DNA of 64,000 bases from Tragulus kanchil (GCA_022376925.1 JAIOJX010000032.1:116661979-116725978); one strand, 5' to 3'. Shown: positions 23,893-37,945, counted from the stretch's first letter. The notes: generated by a model not told the origin, from the letters alone. Program-made: numbers and translations.

Positions 23893-25720
23893 ATCTTTTT
23901 TGTATAGTTCTTCTGTGTATTCTCTTCTTAATATTGTATGCTTCTGTTAGGTTCACACTGTTTCTGTCCTTTATTGTGGCCATCTTTGCATGAAATCTTC
24001 CCTTGGTATCTCTAATTTTCTTGAAGAGATCTTTAGTCTTTCCCATTCTATTGTTTTCCTCTTTTCTTTGCATTGTTCACTTAAGAAGGCTTTCTTATCT
24101 CTCCTTGCTATTCTCAGGAACTCTGCATTTGGATGGGTATATCTTTTGTTTTCTCCTTTCCCTTTCACTTTTCTTTTCTCAGCTATTTTTAGGGCTTCCT
24201 CAGACAACCATTTTGCCTTTTTACATTTCTTTTTCTTGGGGGTGTTTTTGATCACCACCTCCTATACAGTGTCATGAACCTCCATCCATAGTTCTTCAGG
24301 CAGCCCATCTATCAGACCTAAAAAGTGAAAGTGTTAGTCTGCTCAGTCCTGTTCAATGCTGTGATCCCATGAACTGTAGCCTGCCAGGCTCCTCTGTCCA
24401 TGGGATTCTTCAGGCAAAAGTACTGAAGTGAGTTGCCATTTCCTTCTTCAGGGGATCTTCCCGATCCAGGGATCTGACCCAGGGATCAAACCCAGGTCTC
24501 CTGCATTGTAGACACATTGTAAACACATTCTTTACCGTGTGAGCTATCCCATGAATCTATTTGTCACTTCTACTGTATAATCATAAATGTTTGATTTAGG
24601 GCATAGCTGAATGGCCTTGTGGTTTTCCCTACTTTCTTCAATTTAAGTCTGAATTTTACAACAAGGAGTTCATGATCTGAACCACAGTCAGCTACTTGTT
24701 TTTGCTGATTATATAGAGCTTCTGCATCTTTGGCTACAAAGAATATAATCAATCTGATTTTGGTATTGACCATCTGATGATGTACAATGGAGTTGTCTCT
24801 TGTGTTGCTGGAAGAGGTTGTTTGCTATGACCAGCATGTTCTTTTAGCAAAACTCTGTTAGCCTTTGCCCTGCTTCATTTTGCATTCCAAGGCCAAACTT
24901 GCCTGTTACTCCAGGTATCTCTTGCATTACTTTTACTTTCCAGTGTCCAGTGATGAAAAGAACATCTTTTTTTTTTTTTTTTGGCGTTAGTTCTAGAAGG
25001 TTTTATAGGTCTTCATAGAACCATTCAGCTTTAGTTTCACATTCTTCAGCATTAGTGGGTTCAGGCATAGACTTGGATTACTGTGGTATTGAATGGTTTG
25101 TCTTGGAAATGAACCAAGGTCATTCTGTCATTTTTGAGATTGCACCCAAGTACTGCGTTTCAGAGTTTTCTGTTGACTATGAGGGCTGTTCCATTTTATA
25201 ATAGTTATCTGAATTAAATTCACCCATTCCTGTCCTTTTTAGCTCACTGATTCCTAAAGTGTTTATGTTCACTATTGCCATCTCCTGTTTGACTATTTTC
25301 AATTTATGTTGATTCATGGACCTAATATTACAGGTTCCTATGCAATATTGTTCTTTAAAGCAATGGATTTTACTTTCACCACCAGACACATCCACAGCTA
25401 GGTGCTGTTTCTGCTTTGGCTCAGCCTCTTCATTCCTTCTGGAGCTATTTCTCTGCTCTTCTCCAGTAGCATATCAGGCACCTACCGATCTAGGAGGTTC
25501 GTCTTTCAGTGTCACTTCTTTTTACCTTTTCATACTGTTCTTGGGGTTCTCAAGGCAAGAATGTTGAAGTGGTTTGCCGTTCCCTTCTCCAGTGGAGTAC
25601 ATTTTGTCAGAACTCTTTACCATGACCCGTCCATCTTGGGTGGCCCTACAGGGTGTGGCTCATAGTTTCCTTAAGTTAGGCAAGGTTGTGGTCCATGTGA
25701 TCAGTTTGGCTAGTTTTCTG
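22028..25720 (-). mobile_element. BovB LINE, 5' part (endonuclease to reverse transcriptase)
   Basis: Continuation of the BovB interrupted by PRKD3. On the minus strand, from right to left: APE-like endonuclease N-terminus (25395-25177, EQYCIGTCNIRSMNQ and GISELKRTGMGEFNSD), endonuclease C-terminal part (24773-24570, CGSDHELLVVKFRLKLKKVG), linker region (24258-23888, KKKKCKKAKWLSEEALKIA), and the reverse transcriptase (23655-23044, ECSNY-like start and SLRYADG in place of the catalytic YADD box). YADD reads YADG, and stops divide the ORF, so the element is dead. The RT part appears twice because of D7. A Bov-tA SINE interrupts it at 24318. Confidence 0.9.
24318..24555 (-). mobile_element. Bov-tA SINE inserted in BovB
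   Basis: Antisense Bov-tA: TAGTCTGCTCAGTCCTGTTC, ACTGAAGTGAGTTGCCATTT and CTCCTGCATTGTAGACAC, ending in GTGAGCTATCCCATGAA. Confidence 0.8.
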
Positions 25721-27418
25721 AGATTGTGATTTTCATTCTGTCTGCCCTCTGATGGATGAGGATAAGAGGCTTGTGCAAGCTTCCTGATGGGAGGGACTGA
25801 CTGTGGGAAAAGCTGGGTCTTGTTCTGGTGGGCAAAGTCATGCTCAATAAGTCTTTAATCCAATTTTCTGCTGATGGGTGGGGCTGTGTTCCCACCTTGT
25901 ATTTTGATGTGAGGCCAGACTATATAACAGGGGTAATGGCGGTAATGACAACCTCCTTCAAAAGGATGCACGCCAGAACGCTGTGCCTTCCAGGACTGCC
26001 ATAGTCAGTGCTCCTGACCCTGTGGAAGGCTACTGTCATTGATCCATGCCTCTACCAGAGCCAGAGGCTTCCAAGCATGTACAAGTAAGTCTGATTCAAT
26101 CTCTTGTGGGGGTTGCCGCTCCTTTCTCCCTGGGTGCTAGTGAGCACAAGAGTGTGTTTGTGCCCTCCATGAGCCTCTATTTCCCCAGCCTTGGGGGAAG
26201 TTCTGTGATCACATCTTTCTGACCTTCAACATCAGATTCCTGGGATGCTCAGTCCCTTTGCAGATCCCCAGGTTGGAAAGTCTGTAACAAGACTCAAACG
26301 TTCACAGCAGTGTGAAAACTTCTTTGGTATAATTGTTCTTTACTCTGATTCCTAAAGTTTTGCACTATTGTTCAATTTTTTTGTTGATTCATGGACCTAA
26401 TATTACAGGTTCCTATGCAATATTGTTCTTTAAAGCAATGGATTTTACTTTCACCACCAGACACATCCACAGCTAGGTGCTGTTTCTGCTTTGGCTCAGC
26501 CTCTTCATTCCTTCTGGAGCTATTTCTCTGCTCTTCTCCAGTAGCATATCAGGCACCTACCGATCTAGGAGGTTCGTCTTTCAGTGTCACTTCTTTTTAC
26601 CTTTTCATACTGTTCTTGGGGTTCTCAAGGCAAGAATGTTGAAGTGGTTTGCCGTTCCCTTCTCCAGTGGAGTACATTTTGTCAGAACTCTTTACCATGA
26701 CCCGTCCATCTTGGGTGGCCCTACAGGGTGTGGCTCATAGTTTCCTTAAGTTAGGCAAGGTTGTGGTCCATGTGATCAGTTTGGCTAGTTTTCTGAGATT
26801 GTGATTTTCATTCTGTCTGCCCTCTGATGGATGAGGATAAGAGGCTTGTGCAAGCTTCCTGATGGGAGGGACTGACTGTGGGAAAAGCTGGGTCTTGTTC
26901 TGGTGGGCAAAGTCATGCTCAATAAGTCTTTAATCCAATTTTCTGCTGATGGGTGGGGCTGTGTTCCCACCTTGTATTTTGATGTGAGGCCAGACTATAT
27001 AACAGGGGTAATGGCGGTAATGACAACCTCCTTCAAAAGGATGCACGCCAGAACGCTGTGCCTTCCAGGACTGCCATAGTCAGTGCTCCTGACCCTGTGG
27101 AAGGCTACTGTCATTGATCCATGCCTCTACCAGAGCCAGAGGCTTCCAAGCATGTACAAGTAAGTCTGATTCAATCTCTTGTGGGGGTTGCCGCTCCTTT
27201 CTCCCTGGGTGCTAGTGAGCACAAGAGTGTGTTTGTGCCCTCCATGAGCCTCTATTTCCCCAGCCTTGGGGGAAGTTCTGTGATCAAATCTTTCTGACCT
27301 TCAACATCAGATTCCCTGGGGATGCTCAGTCCCTTTGCAGATCCCCAGGTTGGAAAGTCTGTAACAAGACTCAAACGTTCACAGCAGTGTGAAAACTTCT
27401 TTGGTATAATTGTTCTTC
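25246..27418. repeat. Direct tandem duplication D8 (25246-26344 / 26345-27418)
   Basis: Offset 1075 over the core. The first ~40 bases of the second copy are a shortened, gapped version of 25246-25310, so the join is ragged. Confidence 0.9.
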
Positions 27419-27885
27419 AGTTTGTGAGTCACCCACTCAGCAGCTCTATAATGGGGCCAGTGGCGGCCTCCTTCAAGAGGAGGCTGTACCTCCCGGGACT
27501 GTTGTTGCCAGAACCTCTGTCAGGCCGCTGCTGGCTCATACCTCCGCAGGAGACCCTCAGACACTCAAAGGCAAGTCTGGCTCAGTCTTTTGTGGAGGTC
27601 ACTGCTCCTTTCCCTCAGTCTAGGTGGACTCAAAATTTTGTTTGTGTTCTCCAAACGTCTCTGGTATCTCTGGTGGTTAAGAGGTTGGATTTTAAACACA
27701 ATTGCATCCCCTCCCCCGACAAACATCCTGTCTGTGGCTTCTGCTTTGCCCTTTGTCATGGGGTGTCTTTTGTTGGTGCATTTCAACATTCTCCTGTTGA
27801 TGGTCATTCAGCCGCTAGTTGTAATTCTGGTGTTCCTGCAGGAGACGAGCATACAGAGAAATTTAATAATGTCAATGTTTACTTT
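25721..27885 (-). mobile_element. L1 5' UTR-like sequence upstream of BovB
   Basis: This stretch matches 33420-34250, the 5' region of an L1 in the same window: CTGTCTGCCCTCTGATGGA, ATCTGCTGATGGGTG-type phrases, GATTCCCTGGGGAT, and the 5' terminal GCTAGTTGTAATTCTGGTG. It lies directly upstream of, and in the same orientation as, the BovB element. D8 doubles its middle part. Confidence 0.65.
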
Positions 27886-27898
27886 AAAAGGAAGAAAT

Positions 27899-28164
27899 AG
27901 GGGCTTCCCTGGTAGTCCAGTGGGTAAAGAGTACGCCTTGCAGTGCAAGGGGTGCCAGTTCAATCCCTGGCCTGTGAAGAGCCCATGTGCTGCAGAGCAG
28001 CTGGACAGTGTGTCCAATTACAAGCCAGCGCTCTGGGGTACATGCGCCCAGAGCCGGTGCTCTGCAGCGAGAGAGGCCACTGTAATGGGAGGCCCATACA
28101 GGCCAAAGAATAAAAGATGGATGAAGAAAATAATAAATAAAAAGATAAAAGAGGCCAAAAAAAA
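27899..28164 (+). mobile_element. CHR-derived tRNA SINE, tail type 1
   Basis: Starts GGGGCTTCCCTGGTAGTCCA and ends GATAAAAGAGGCCAAAAAAAAG. AGGAAGAAA on both sides (about 27889 and 28165) is the target-site duplication. Confidence 0.88.
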
Positions 28165-28385
28165 GAGGAAGAAACATATTAAACCAATAACTTAAATGTA
28201 CACCCTAAGGAATTAGAAAAGAAGAGCAAACTAAACCCAACGATAGCAGAGGAAGAAATAATAAAGACTTAGAGCAGAGATAAATGAAATAATAGAAAAA
28301 GAATAGAGGAAATCAATGAAACCAAAAGTTGGTTCTTCTAAAAGTTTAACAAAATGGATACACATTTATCTAGGTCGCCTAAGAA
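28165..28385 (+). mobile_element. L1 ORF2 fragment
   Basis: Decayed sense sequence encoding the L1 ORF2 segment between the endonuclease and RT domains, with phrases such as GAAATCAATGAAACCAAAAG and GTTGGTTCTTC. Confidence 0.6.
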
Positions 28386-29420
28386 GATTGTATTTGAATT
28401 TTGACTGTTTTTCCACTGTTTTGTTTGTTTAAAAAGCCAGTCCAGGATCCCACATACCATTAGTTGACATGTTTCTTTGATCCTCTCCAACCTATGGTCA
28501 TTTCTCTATTTCCTCGTTTTTTTGCATCTGGACATTTTTGAAGAGTACTGATCAGGTATTTTATAGAATATTCCCCAATTAAGATTTTTCTGAAGTTTTC
28601 TCATGACTAGCTTGGACTTGTGCCCTTTGAGGAAGAATACCATGGAGATGAAGTGTCCTATGAGGGTACATGACATGAACATGATTTTTTATTCCTAGGT
28701 AGAAAGAACCTAATGGCAGCCCTGAAGGTTTTCTCTTTATCTTAACCAGTTTTTGTTATTTTTTTCCCACATTGATGAAATAATAAACAAAAGCAGTTTT
28801 TACTGCACTGTTGAACCACTCTGAAAGAATTAGGAGCCTAGTAGTTTTTTTTTATTTTGAGGAGCCAGCCTTTAGTGATTTTTAGCATCTCTCTGAGAAG
28901 TCTCACAGGCAAAATAAAAGTAAGTTCTAAATAACTGCCACAAAAATAATCCAGATGCAAAAGAGACCTGGATCCTATAGAAAATTAAGATAAAGTTAAA
29001 AGTACTGGGAGAAAAAAAAAAAAACTGGTTAGTTCACAATGATAAGAGCAAAGGGGACTGAGAATGAGAAATGGCTACGTCTTTGCCTATGTTACTAATC
29101 AGTTATAATATTGTATTATATCCCAACAGAAAGTAACATAAGCATCATTGGAGATTTCTACTCCTCCAAGTGTCAGAAACCATATTGTTTTACAAATGTC
29201 TCCAGCTGAACTATCCAGAAAATGTAATACAAGTCAGTCCAAAGATCAACAGGCTCTGGAGGATAGATGCATGCTTTGGTGGGGTTGTCTTGACATAGCA
29301 GACAAGAGAAAGAAAACAATTTCTAACTAGTTTCGAGCATGTACCCAGAACCTAATTCCATTTTCTCTGTGCTTATGGTGTCTCTCTTTTATATATTTCT
29401 TTTTTTTTTCACAGTTATGA
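28386..29420. other. Unassigned old repeat or unique DNA
   Basis: No gene seen. The stretch 28440-28720 has the look of an ancient interspersed repeat, which I could not name. The 60-codon frame at 29148 has no recognisable similarity. Confidence 0.3.
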
Positions 29421-29429
29421 TTCATCTTT

Positions 29430-29650
29430 GCTTCTTTTTTACCTTAATATATATGTTTCATTGAAGTATAGTTGATTTAGAATGTTTTGGGTACACAGCA
29501 AGTTGATTCAGTTATACATATATTATTTTTGAAATTATTTCCCATTATAGGTTCTTATAAGATATTGACTATACAATAAACCTATGTTGCTCATTGTATA
29601 TCTATCTTTTTAGTTAGAAACCTAGCATTCTATTCATATGCAGTCAAACA
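29430..29650 (-). mobile_element. L1 3' UTR-derived fragment
   Basis: ATTGAAGTATAGTTGATTTA ... GTTGATTCAGTTATACATAT is the characteristic old L1M-type 3' UTR, seen here in the complementary orientation. Confidence 0.6.
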
Positions 29651-30310
29651 AGTGGAATGAAAATGTCATACATTTTTGAGTTGGGCAAAAATTCATAAAT
29701 TTTCTATAGTATATATATTATATATATTATTTTTATATATATGTATACAAAAGCTTATCTACTATGTTGATAAAGGCTTGAGAAAGAACATAAAAAAAAA
29801 AACAGAAGAGACGGATAAATTCAAAAACTTAAACTAAGTGAAATGGAACACTGAATTTGAAACAGAAAAAGTGAAACAAACTAGATAAAAATAAAAGATC
29901 ATAATATAGTCCAGTTGTTTTTAAAACATGGCTGTTCATTAGAAACATATCTAAAGTTCTGGAGGAAGAAAGCAATACCTGGACACGTGAATTTTCCAAA
30001 AAAATTCCAAGATAATTCTGATATGCATTTGTATTTTAAAAAAGTGATTATAAGTTTGTCTATTAAATGGTAATTTTAGTGATATAGAATTCTATTATTT
30101 TTCTGTTGACTAATCATGATATAATGGTATTAAGGTGAGTAATAGTTACATAATCACAACGATAAAAGATGCTTATCAGTTTTCACAATCAATAGCCAGA
30201 CAAAAAAATTAAAAGATAATTACAACTGCAAGCCATAATAGGAACATGATTAATCGAACAATATAAAATAATCACATACAATTTGGGGAATCAAAGTGGA
30301 AGTGCTTACA
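29651..30310. other. Unassigned A/T-rich DNA
   Basis: Contains a short TATATA tract near 29708-29745. No gene or recognised repeat. Confidence 0.3.
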
Positions 30311-30418
30311 TGCGCATGTTTTCATCTGCTCAGCCAGTCTCTGTCTTTTGGTTGGTGCATTTAATCCTTTTATATTTAAGATAATTAGTGATATGTTTGA
30401 TTCTGTTACCATTTTCTT

Positions 30419-30750
30419 TTTATTTTTTTTAAGATTTATTTATTTATTTACTTTGGGCGGGGGTCGGGTTGGGGAGAGAGGGGAGTGGGCGGGCCACTTC
30501 TACTGGTTTTTCATTTCTCTATTTTTCATTCGTCTTCGTTCTTTGGCTCCTGTGGACTTCCCATCGCGGTGGCGTCTGTCGTTGCAGAGCACCGGCTCTG
30601 GGCGCATGCGCTCCAGAGCTCTGGCTCGGTGATTGGACACATCAGTCCAGCCGCTCCGCGGCACGTGGGATCTTCCCAGGCCAGGGCTCGAGCCGGCACC
30701 CCTTGCACTGCAAGGCGGTGTCCTTACCCACTGGACCACCAAGGGAAGCC
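30419..30750 (-). mobile_element. CHR-derived tRNA SINE, tail type 2, inserted in L1
   Basis: Antisense full-length copy ending AAGGGAAGCC and beginning with the T-rich complement of the type 2 tail (GGGCGGGCCACTTCTACTGG). A 16-base target-site duplication CTGTTACCATTTTCTT flanks it at 30403-30418 and 30751-30766. Confidence 0.93.
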
Positions 30751-31127
30751 CTGTTACCATTTTCTTAATTGTTTTGGGTTTGTTTTCTGTAGGTCTTGTT
30801 CTTCTCTTGTGTTTCCTGCCTAGAGAAGTTCCTTTAGCATTTGTTGTAAAACTGACTTGGTGGTGCTGAATTCTTTTGATTTTTGCTTGTCTGGGAAGCT
30901 TTCGATTTCTCCATCAAATATGAATGAGAGTCTTGCTATGTAGAGTATTCTCAGTTGTAGGGTCTTTCCTTTTATCACTTTAAATATATCATGCCATTCC
31001 CTTTTGGCTTGTAGAGTTTCTGTTAAGAAATCAGCAGATAGCCTGATGGGAGTTCCCTTGTTTGTTATTTGTCATTTTTCCCTGGTTGCTTTCAATATTT
31101 TATCATTGTCTTTAATTTTTCTCAGTT

Positions 31128-32795
<1,668 letters not shown>

Positions 32796-34298
32796 GTTTT
32801 TGTCAGTTTGCTTATTATGTGTCTCAGTGTGTTTCTACTTGGGTTTATCCCGCCTGGAACTCTGTGCTTCCTGGACTTGGTTGACTATTTCCTTTCCCAT
32901 GATAGGGAAATTTTCAGCTATATCACTTCAAATATTTTTTGAGGTCCTTTTTCTTTCTCTTCTCCTTCTGGGACCCCTATAATGTGAATGTTGGTGCCTT
33001 TAATGTTGTCTCAGAGGTCTTTTATTCCGTCTTCATTTCTTTTCATTCTTTTTTCTATATTTTGCTCTGCGGCAGTGATTTCCGTCTTTCTGTCCTCTGA
33101 GTCATTTATCTGTTCTTCTGCCTCAGTTATTCTGCTATGGATTCCTTCGAGTGTATTATTCATCTCTGTTTGTTCATTCTCTAGTTCTTGTAGGTCTTTG
33201 GTAAACATTTCTTGCATCTTCTCCATTGTTTTCCAGAGGTCCTGGATCATCTTCACTACATTAGTCTCAATTATTTTTTCTGAAACGTTGCTTGTCTCCA
33301 CTTTATTTAGTTGCTTTACTGGGGTTGTGTCTTGTCCCTTCATCTGGGACATAGCTTTCTGCTTTTTCATCCTGATGAACTTTCTGTAATGTGGTTTTTG
33401 TTTTAGCTGATGTGAGACTGTGGTGCTTCTTGCTTCTGTCTGCCCTCTGATGGAGGAGGCTAAGGGACTTGCATAAGCATCCCGATGGAAGGAGGCTGAT
33501 GGTGGGAAAGACTGGATTTTGGTCTGGAGGGCAGGGCCTTGCTCAGTAAAGCTTTAATTCAATTATCTGCTGATGGGTGAGATTTTGCTCCCTCCCTGGT
33601 AGTTGTTTGGCCCTAGGAAATCCAGCCCTCGGGTCAGCAAGAGCTCAATGATAGGGTTAATTGTGAACTTGAAGAAGGCTTATGCCAAGGAGGACCTTCC
33701 CAGACTGCTGCTGCCAGTGCCTCTGTCCCTGTGGTGAGCCCCTGCTGACCCATGTCCACTCAGAAGACCCTCCAGCACTAGCAGGTAGCTTTGGTTCAGT
33801 CGCTTGTGGGATCACTGTTCCTTTCCTCTGGGTCTTGTGCACAAGATCTTGTTTGTGCCCTGAGTCTCTGTTTCCTCCAGTCCTGTGGAAATCTTATAAT
33901 CAAATCCCACTGGCCTTCAAGGTCAGATTCCCTGGGGATTCCTAGTCCCTTTATTGGATCCCCAGGCTGGGAAGCCTGATGTGGGATCAAAACCTTCACA
34001 ACAGTGGGAGACCTTCTTTAGTATTATTGCACTCCAGTTTGTGAGTACCTGGTGGGTATAGGATTTGATTTTATTGTGATTGCACCCCTCCTACCATCTC
34101 ACCACAGCTTCTTTGTCTTTGGACATAGGGTATCTTTTTTTGGTGGGTCCCAGCATCCTTCTGTTGATGGTTGTTCAACAGCTAGTTGTGATTTTGATGC
34201 TCTTGCAGGAGGAGATGAACACGCATCCTTCTACTCTGCCATCTTGAACTGGAAGCCTTTATATATTTCTTATGTTATTGTACATTGAAAGCTTAGTG

Positions 34299-34515
34299 TG
34301 TATGGGTCTTCCCTGGTGGCTCAGATGGTAAAGAATCTGTATGCAATATGGGAGACCTGGGTTTGAGCCCTGAGTTGGGATGATTCCCTGGAGAAGGCAA
34401 TGGCTACCCACTCCAGTATTCTTGCCTGGAGAATTCCATCGACAGAAGAGCCTGGCAGGCTACAGTCCATGGGAGCACAAAGAATGGAACACAACTGAGT
34501 GACTTTCACTTTCTA
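34299..34515 (+). mobile_element. Bov-tA2-type SINE
   Basis: Sense-strand Bov-tA: TCTTCCCTGGTGGCTCAGAT, CCACTCCAGTATTCTTGCC, AGCCTGGCAGGCTACAGTCC and GACTTTCACTTTC. Confidence 0.9.
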
Positions 34516-34779
34516 AATGTGTACAACTACACTAACTGCACTTAAACAGTTTCAGCCACCAATACGTGTAACTGATGATATTATTCAAAACTTTAAACTG
34601 TGTTTTTAAAACAAAATTAATCAAGTCATTCTTGTTCTGGGACAGTTACAGAAAATACTTCATCAACCTAAGAAGAAGCACTAGAGAGATTACAATTCTT
34701 TGGTCCTTCTTCAGACCTACTGAATCAGAATCTCTGTAAGTGAGGCCCCCAAATCTAAATCTTAGCAAGCTCCGCAGAT

Positions 34780-35727
34780 GACTTGTTTTTGTTGTTTTTC
34801 TTGAGGTATACAATATATGTAAGTTTCAGATATACCACGTACTGATTCACAATTTTTTTTAAATTTTAGCCTCTTTTATTGGTTTTCCATTCGTTTATTT
34901 TTCATCCATCTTTATTCTTTGGCCTCTGTGGGCCTTCCACTGCAATGGCCTCTCTTGGTGAAGAGCACCAGCTCTGGGCTCATGCACTCCAGAGTACTGG
35001 CTCGCAAATGGATACAGCGGCCCAACCACTCCGTGGCACATGAGATCTTCCAGGGCCAGGTTTCAAACCGGACCCCCTTACACTGCAAGGCAGAATTTTT
35101 TACACACTGGATCAACAGAGAAACCCTGATTCACAGTTTTTAAAGGTTGTATTCCATCTACAGTTACAAGACATTGGCTATATACTGTCTATCCTAAACA
35201 ATACATTCTAGTAGAATATATATGTATTTGCCCCTCTTAAAGCCCTCTTCCTATTTTGCCTGTAACCCCTTTCCTCCCACCATTGTTAACCACTACTTTG
35301 TTCTCTCTATCTGTAGGTCCATTTCTTTTTTCATTTTATTCACCATTTTATTTTCATTTTTGCATTCCACATATAAGTAATAGCTTACAATGTTTCTCTT
35401 TCTTATCTGACTTCTTTCAACTAAGCATAATACCCTTCAAGTCTACCCACATTGTTGCAAGTGGCAAATTTTCATTCTTTTTCAGGCTGAGTAGTGTTCA
35501 TTGTATAAATATAACACTCCTTCTTTAGCTATTTGTCTTTGATGGACACTTAAGTTTCTTCCCTGTGTTGATTATTGTAAATCATGCTGCCAGGAACATT
35601 GGGGTGTTTGTGTCTTTTCAAATTAGTGCTTTCATTTCCTTCAGATATGTACTCAGAAGTGGAGATGCTGTATCGTGGTAGATTTATTTTTAATTTTTTG
35701 AGGAACCTCTATACTTTTCCCACACTG
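34780..35727 (-). mobile_element. L1M-type 3' region, part 1
   Basis: Complement of old L1 3' sequence (TTCTTGAGGTATACAATAT, TTAACCACTACTTTGTTCTC, TGATGGACACTTAAGTTTC). Interrupted by a SINE at 34852 and by an LTR at 35728, it resumes at 36411. Confidence 0.65.
34852..35125 (-). mobile_element. CHR-derived tRNA SINE, tail type 1
   Basis: Antisense; begins with the tail complement TTTTAGCCTCTTTTATTGG. CTGATTCACA flanks both ends (34842 and 35126), a target-site duplication. Confidence 0.9.
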
Positions 35728-36410
35728 GCTGTGAAACAGCAGGGGCCTGTGGTCCTCTTCTCCCAGCGTCCTCTACCTGCCTTTGTCTGTGGAAGAACTT
35801 TAGTCAAAGAATAAGTTTAATCAGAGAAGTGAGAAAATGAAGAAACAAAGGAAACCAAACCAACAAGAGTAAATAATAAGAGTTCAGTCATTAAGCAGAG
35901 TCAAAGACATTTGGTTCCTCTTCATGGGCTATCAATACTATTCTGAGCCACAGCCTGTGAACTGTTTTGTAGAGACAGAAAGCCCCACCAGGTGGAAAAA
36001 GTTAGCCACATGATGACCAGATCTATATCTGGCTATATCATGTAGCCATGATATAGATTGCCAAAATTCCAAGACCAGCCTCCAGAAAAAGGGAAAAAAA
36101 CAACCCTGAAACTAAAGATTAACTGTACTTAAAACAAGATGATGCTGGTTGCACACCTGTGTGAGCAATTTCAAGATGACTGTCAGAGCTGACTGCTATT
36201 TCTGTATGTAGCCCCTTCCCTTTGCCTGTAAAAGCTCTTGCCTACTGATTGTCAAAGGATGGGAAGGAAGGCGGCCGTTGGGCAGGATTCCACCCCTGTC
36301 CACCAACGGTTGCTAGAATCCAAAACAACGCAAGCTTTCCTTTTCACTAACCTTGCCTCTTTATTGGCTTTTGAATGGCAAGCAGCCAGACCCTACTTTC
36401 AGTAATAGCT
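35728..36410 (+). mobile_element. Solo LTR-like element of an endogenous retrovirus
   Basis: About 680 bases that split an L1 3' region at CTGGCTGT | AGCTATACC. It has an LTR-like layout: a U3 with repeated short motifs (CATATCTGG, ATGATATAG), then CTTTGCCTGTAAAAGCTC and a downstream CTTTATTGGCTT. No gag, pol or env sequence adjoins it, so it would be a solo LTR. The exact ends, strand and family are uncertain. Confidence 0.5.
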
Positions 36411-36550
36411 ATACCATTTTACTTCCCTACTAACAGTGTGCAAGTGTTCCCTTTTCTCCACATCCTCACCAACATTTGTCATTTGTGATCTTTTCTGGGT
36501 AATTCTTAGAAATGCTAAAGCTAATGCAAAAATGCACTATTTTAGGACAA
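36411..36550 (-). mobile_element. L1M-type 3' region, part 2
   Basis: Continuation after the LTR: ACCATTTTACTTCCCTACTAA and CACATCCTCACCAACATTTG, standard old L1 sequence. Confidence 0.65.
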
Positions 36551-36552
36551 AG

Positions 36553-36775
36553 ATTTTTAATTATTTTTTTATTTATTTGACTGTGTTGGGTCTTAGTTGG
36601 CACTTGGGAATCTTCATTATGGTGCCCAGACCCTCTATGTGTGTTCTACAGGCTCCATAGTTGCGGCATGCAGGCTTAGTTGCATGTGGGGTCTTAGTTC
36701 CCTGATCAGAGATTGAACCTGAGTCCCCAGCATTGCAAGGCAGATTCTTAACCTCTGGACCACCAGGGAAGTTCC
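36553..36775 (-). mobile_element. CHR-1-type tRNA SINE
   Basis: Antisense; ends CTCTGGACCACCAGGGAAGT. TTAGGACAAAGATTTT at 36541 and TTAGGACAAGGATTTT at 36776 form a target-site duplication with one mismatch. Confidence 0.85.
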
Positions 36776-36791
36776 TTAGGACAAGGATTTT

Positions 36792-37289
36792 AAGACATGA
36801 AAATGACTTTCCATCTTAGTTTGAGTTCTATGAAGAAATATATGGTCATAAATACATACTTAGAAACTCATTTGAAGGTCATATGGGAATTAAGACTTTT
36901 ATTTTCTCTCCTTCTCTTTTAACCTCTTGGAGCCTTTCAGATACAAAATGACTACTGTTATCTCAGTATTGGATGAGTGCAAGATTCTAAAACCAGCTAG
37001 CAATTTTACATAATTATCACTAAAAAATAATAATCTGATGGAGAAATATGACTTTATCCAGTTAGTTTAGTTAGCATAACTCTGCAGGCTCACATAATTT
37101 TTGTTTTTACCTGATATTTAGAAGAACAAAATTTATAAAGATGCTAACAATCCAACTTAATTGTGTTTACATTTAGAATCCTTAACATTATTTTAAATAA
37201 TAATAAATTACATGATTCATGAGACAACCATAAGGAATTTAGATGATTCTTTTTAGTTAGCCTTTTTATTTAAATCAAATCCAAGTCCT
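36792..37289. other. Unassigned A/T-rich DNA
   Basis: No gene, RNA gene or named repeat seen. Confidence 0.3.
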
Positions 37290-37435
37290 ACATAAATTAA
37301 AATGACATATTTGTTCGTTTATTTCTCTCAGTGGTAAAAATGAAGAGGTCATATAGATACAGCTATCTTTTAAGCCCCAGACTCACCCCCTAACCAAATT
37401 TAAATTATCAAAGAGTATGCCACCACTGTTTTCCT

Positions 37436-37945
37436 GGTATCCCAGCTGGTAAAGAACCTGCCTGCATGGGCTTCCCCTGGTGGTCCAGTGGGTAAGGACA
37501 CTGCCTTGCAGTGCAAGGGGCGCCAGTTCGATCCCTGGCCTGGGAAGATCCCACGTGCCGTGGAGCAGCTGGACCGATGTGTCCAATTACCGAGCCGGAG
37601 CTCTGAAGCGCAAGCGCCCAGAGCCGGTGCTCTGCAACGACAGACGCCACCGTGATGGGAGGCCCACAGGAGCCAAAGAACGAAGACGGATAAAAAATAG
37701 AGAAAATGAAAGATCAATAGAAGTGGCCCGCCCGCTCCCCTCCCTCCCCAACCCGACTCCGGACCCAAAAAAAAAAGAACCTGCCTGCAACGCAGGAGAC
37801 CCAGGTTCAATCCCTAGGTAGGGAAGATGCCCTGGAGGAGGGCATGGCAACCCACTCCAGTATTCTTGCCTAGAGAATCCCATGGACAGAAGAGACTCAT
37901 ACAGTCCATGGGGTCACAAAGAGTCAGACACAACTTAGTGACCAA
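37436..37945 (+). mobile_element. Bov-tA SINE split by a younger SINE (repeated at 38450-38967)
   Basis: Bov-tA left part GGTATCCCAGCTGGTAAAG and right part CAACGCAGGAGACCCAGGTT to GAGTCAGACACAACTTAGTG. The younger SINE sits between two copies of AAGAACCTGCCTGCA. Confidence 0.9.
37467..37774 (+). mobile_element. CHR-derived tRNA SINE, tail type 2 (repeated at 38481-38796)
   Basis: Complete copy with A box TGGTCCAGTGG, B box AGTTCGATCCC and tail AGTGGCCCGCCCGCTCCCC plus A's. A perfect 15-base target-site duplication AAGAACCTGCCTGCA lies at 37452-37466 and 37775-37789. Confidence 0.94.

Noticed and set aside
37400..37810. Minus-strand open frame of 136 codons (and relatives at 30485, 53772, 27590, 38414)
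   Set aside because: These frames run through SINE sequence; the GC-rich SINE body stays open in several frames. The same peptide appears wherever the SINE does.
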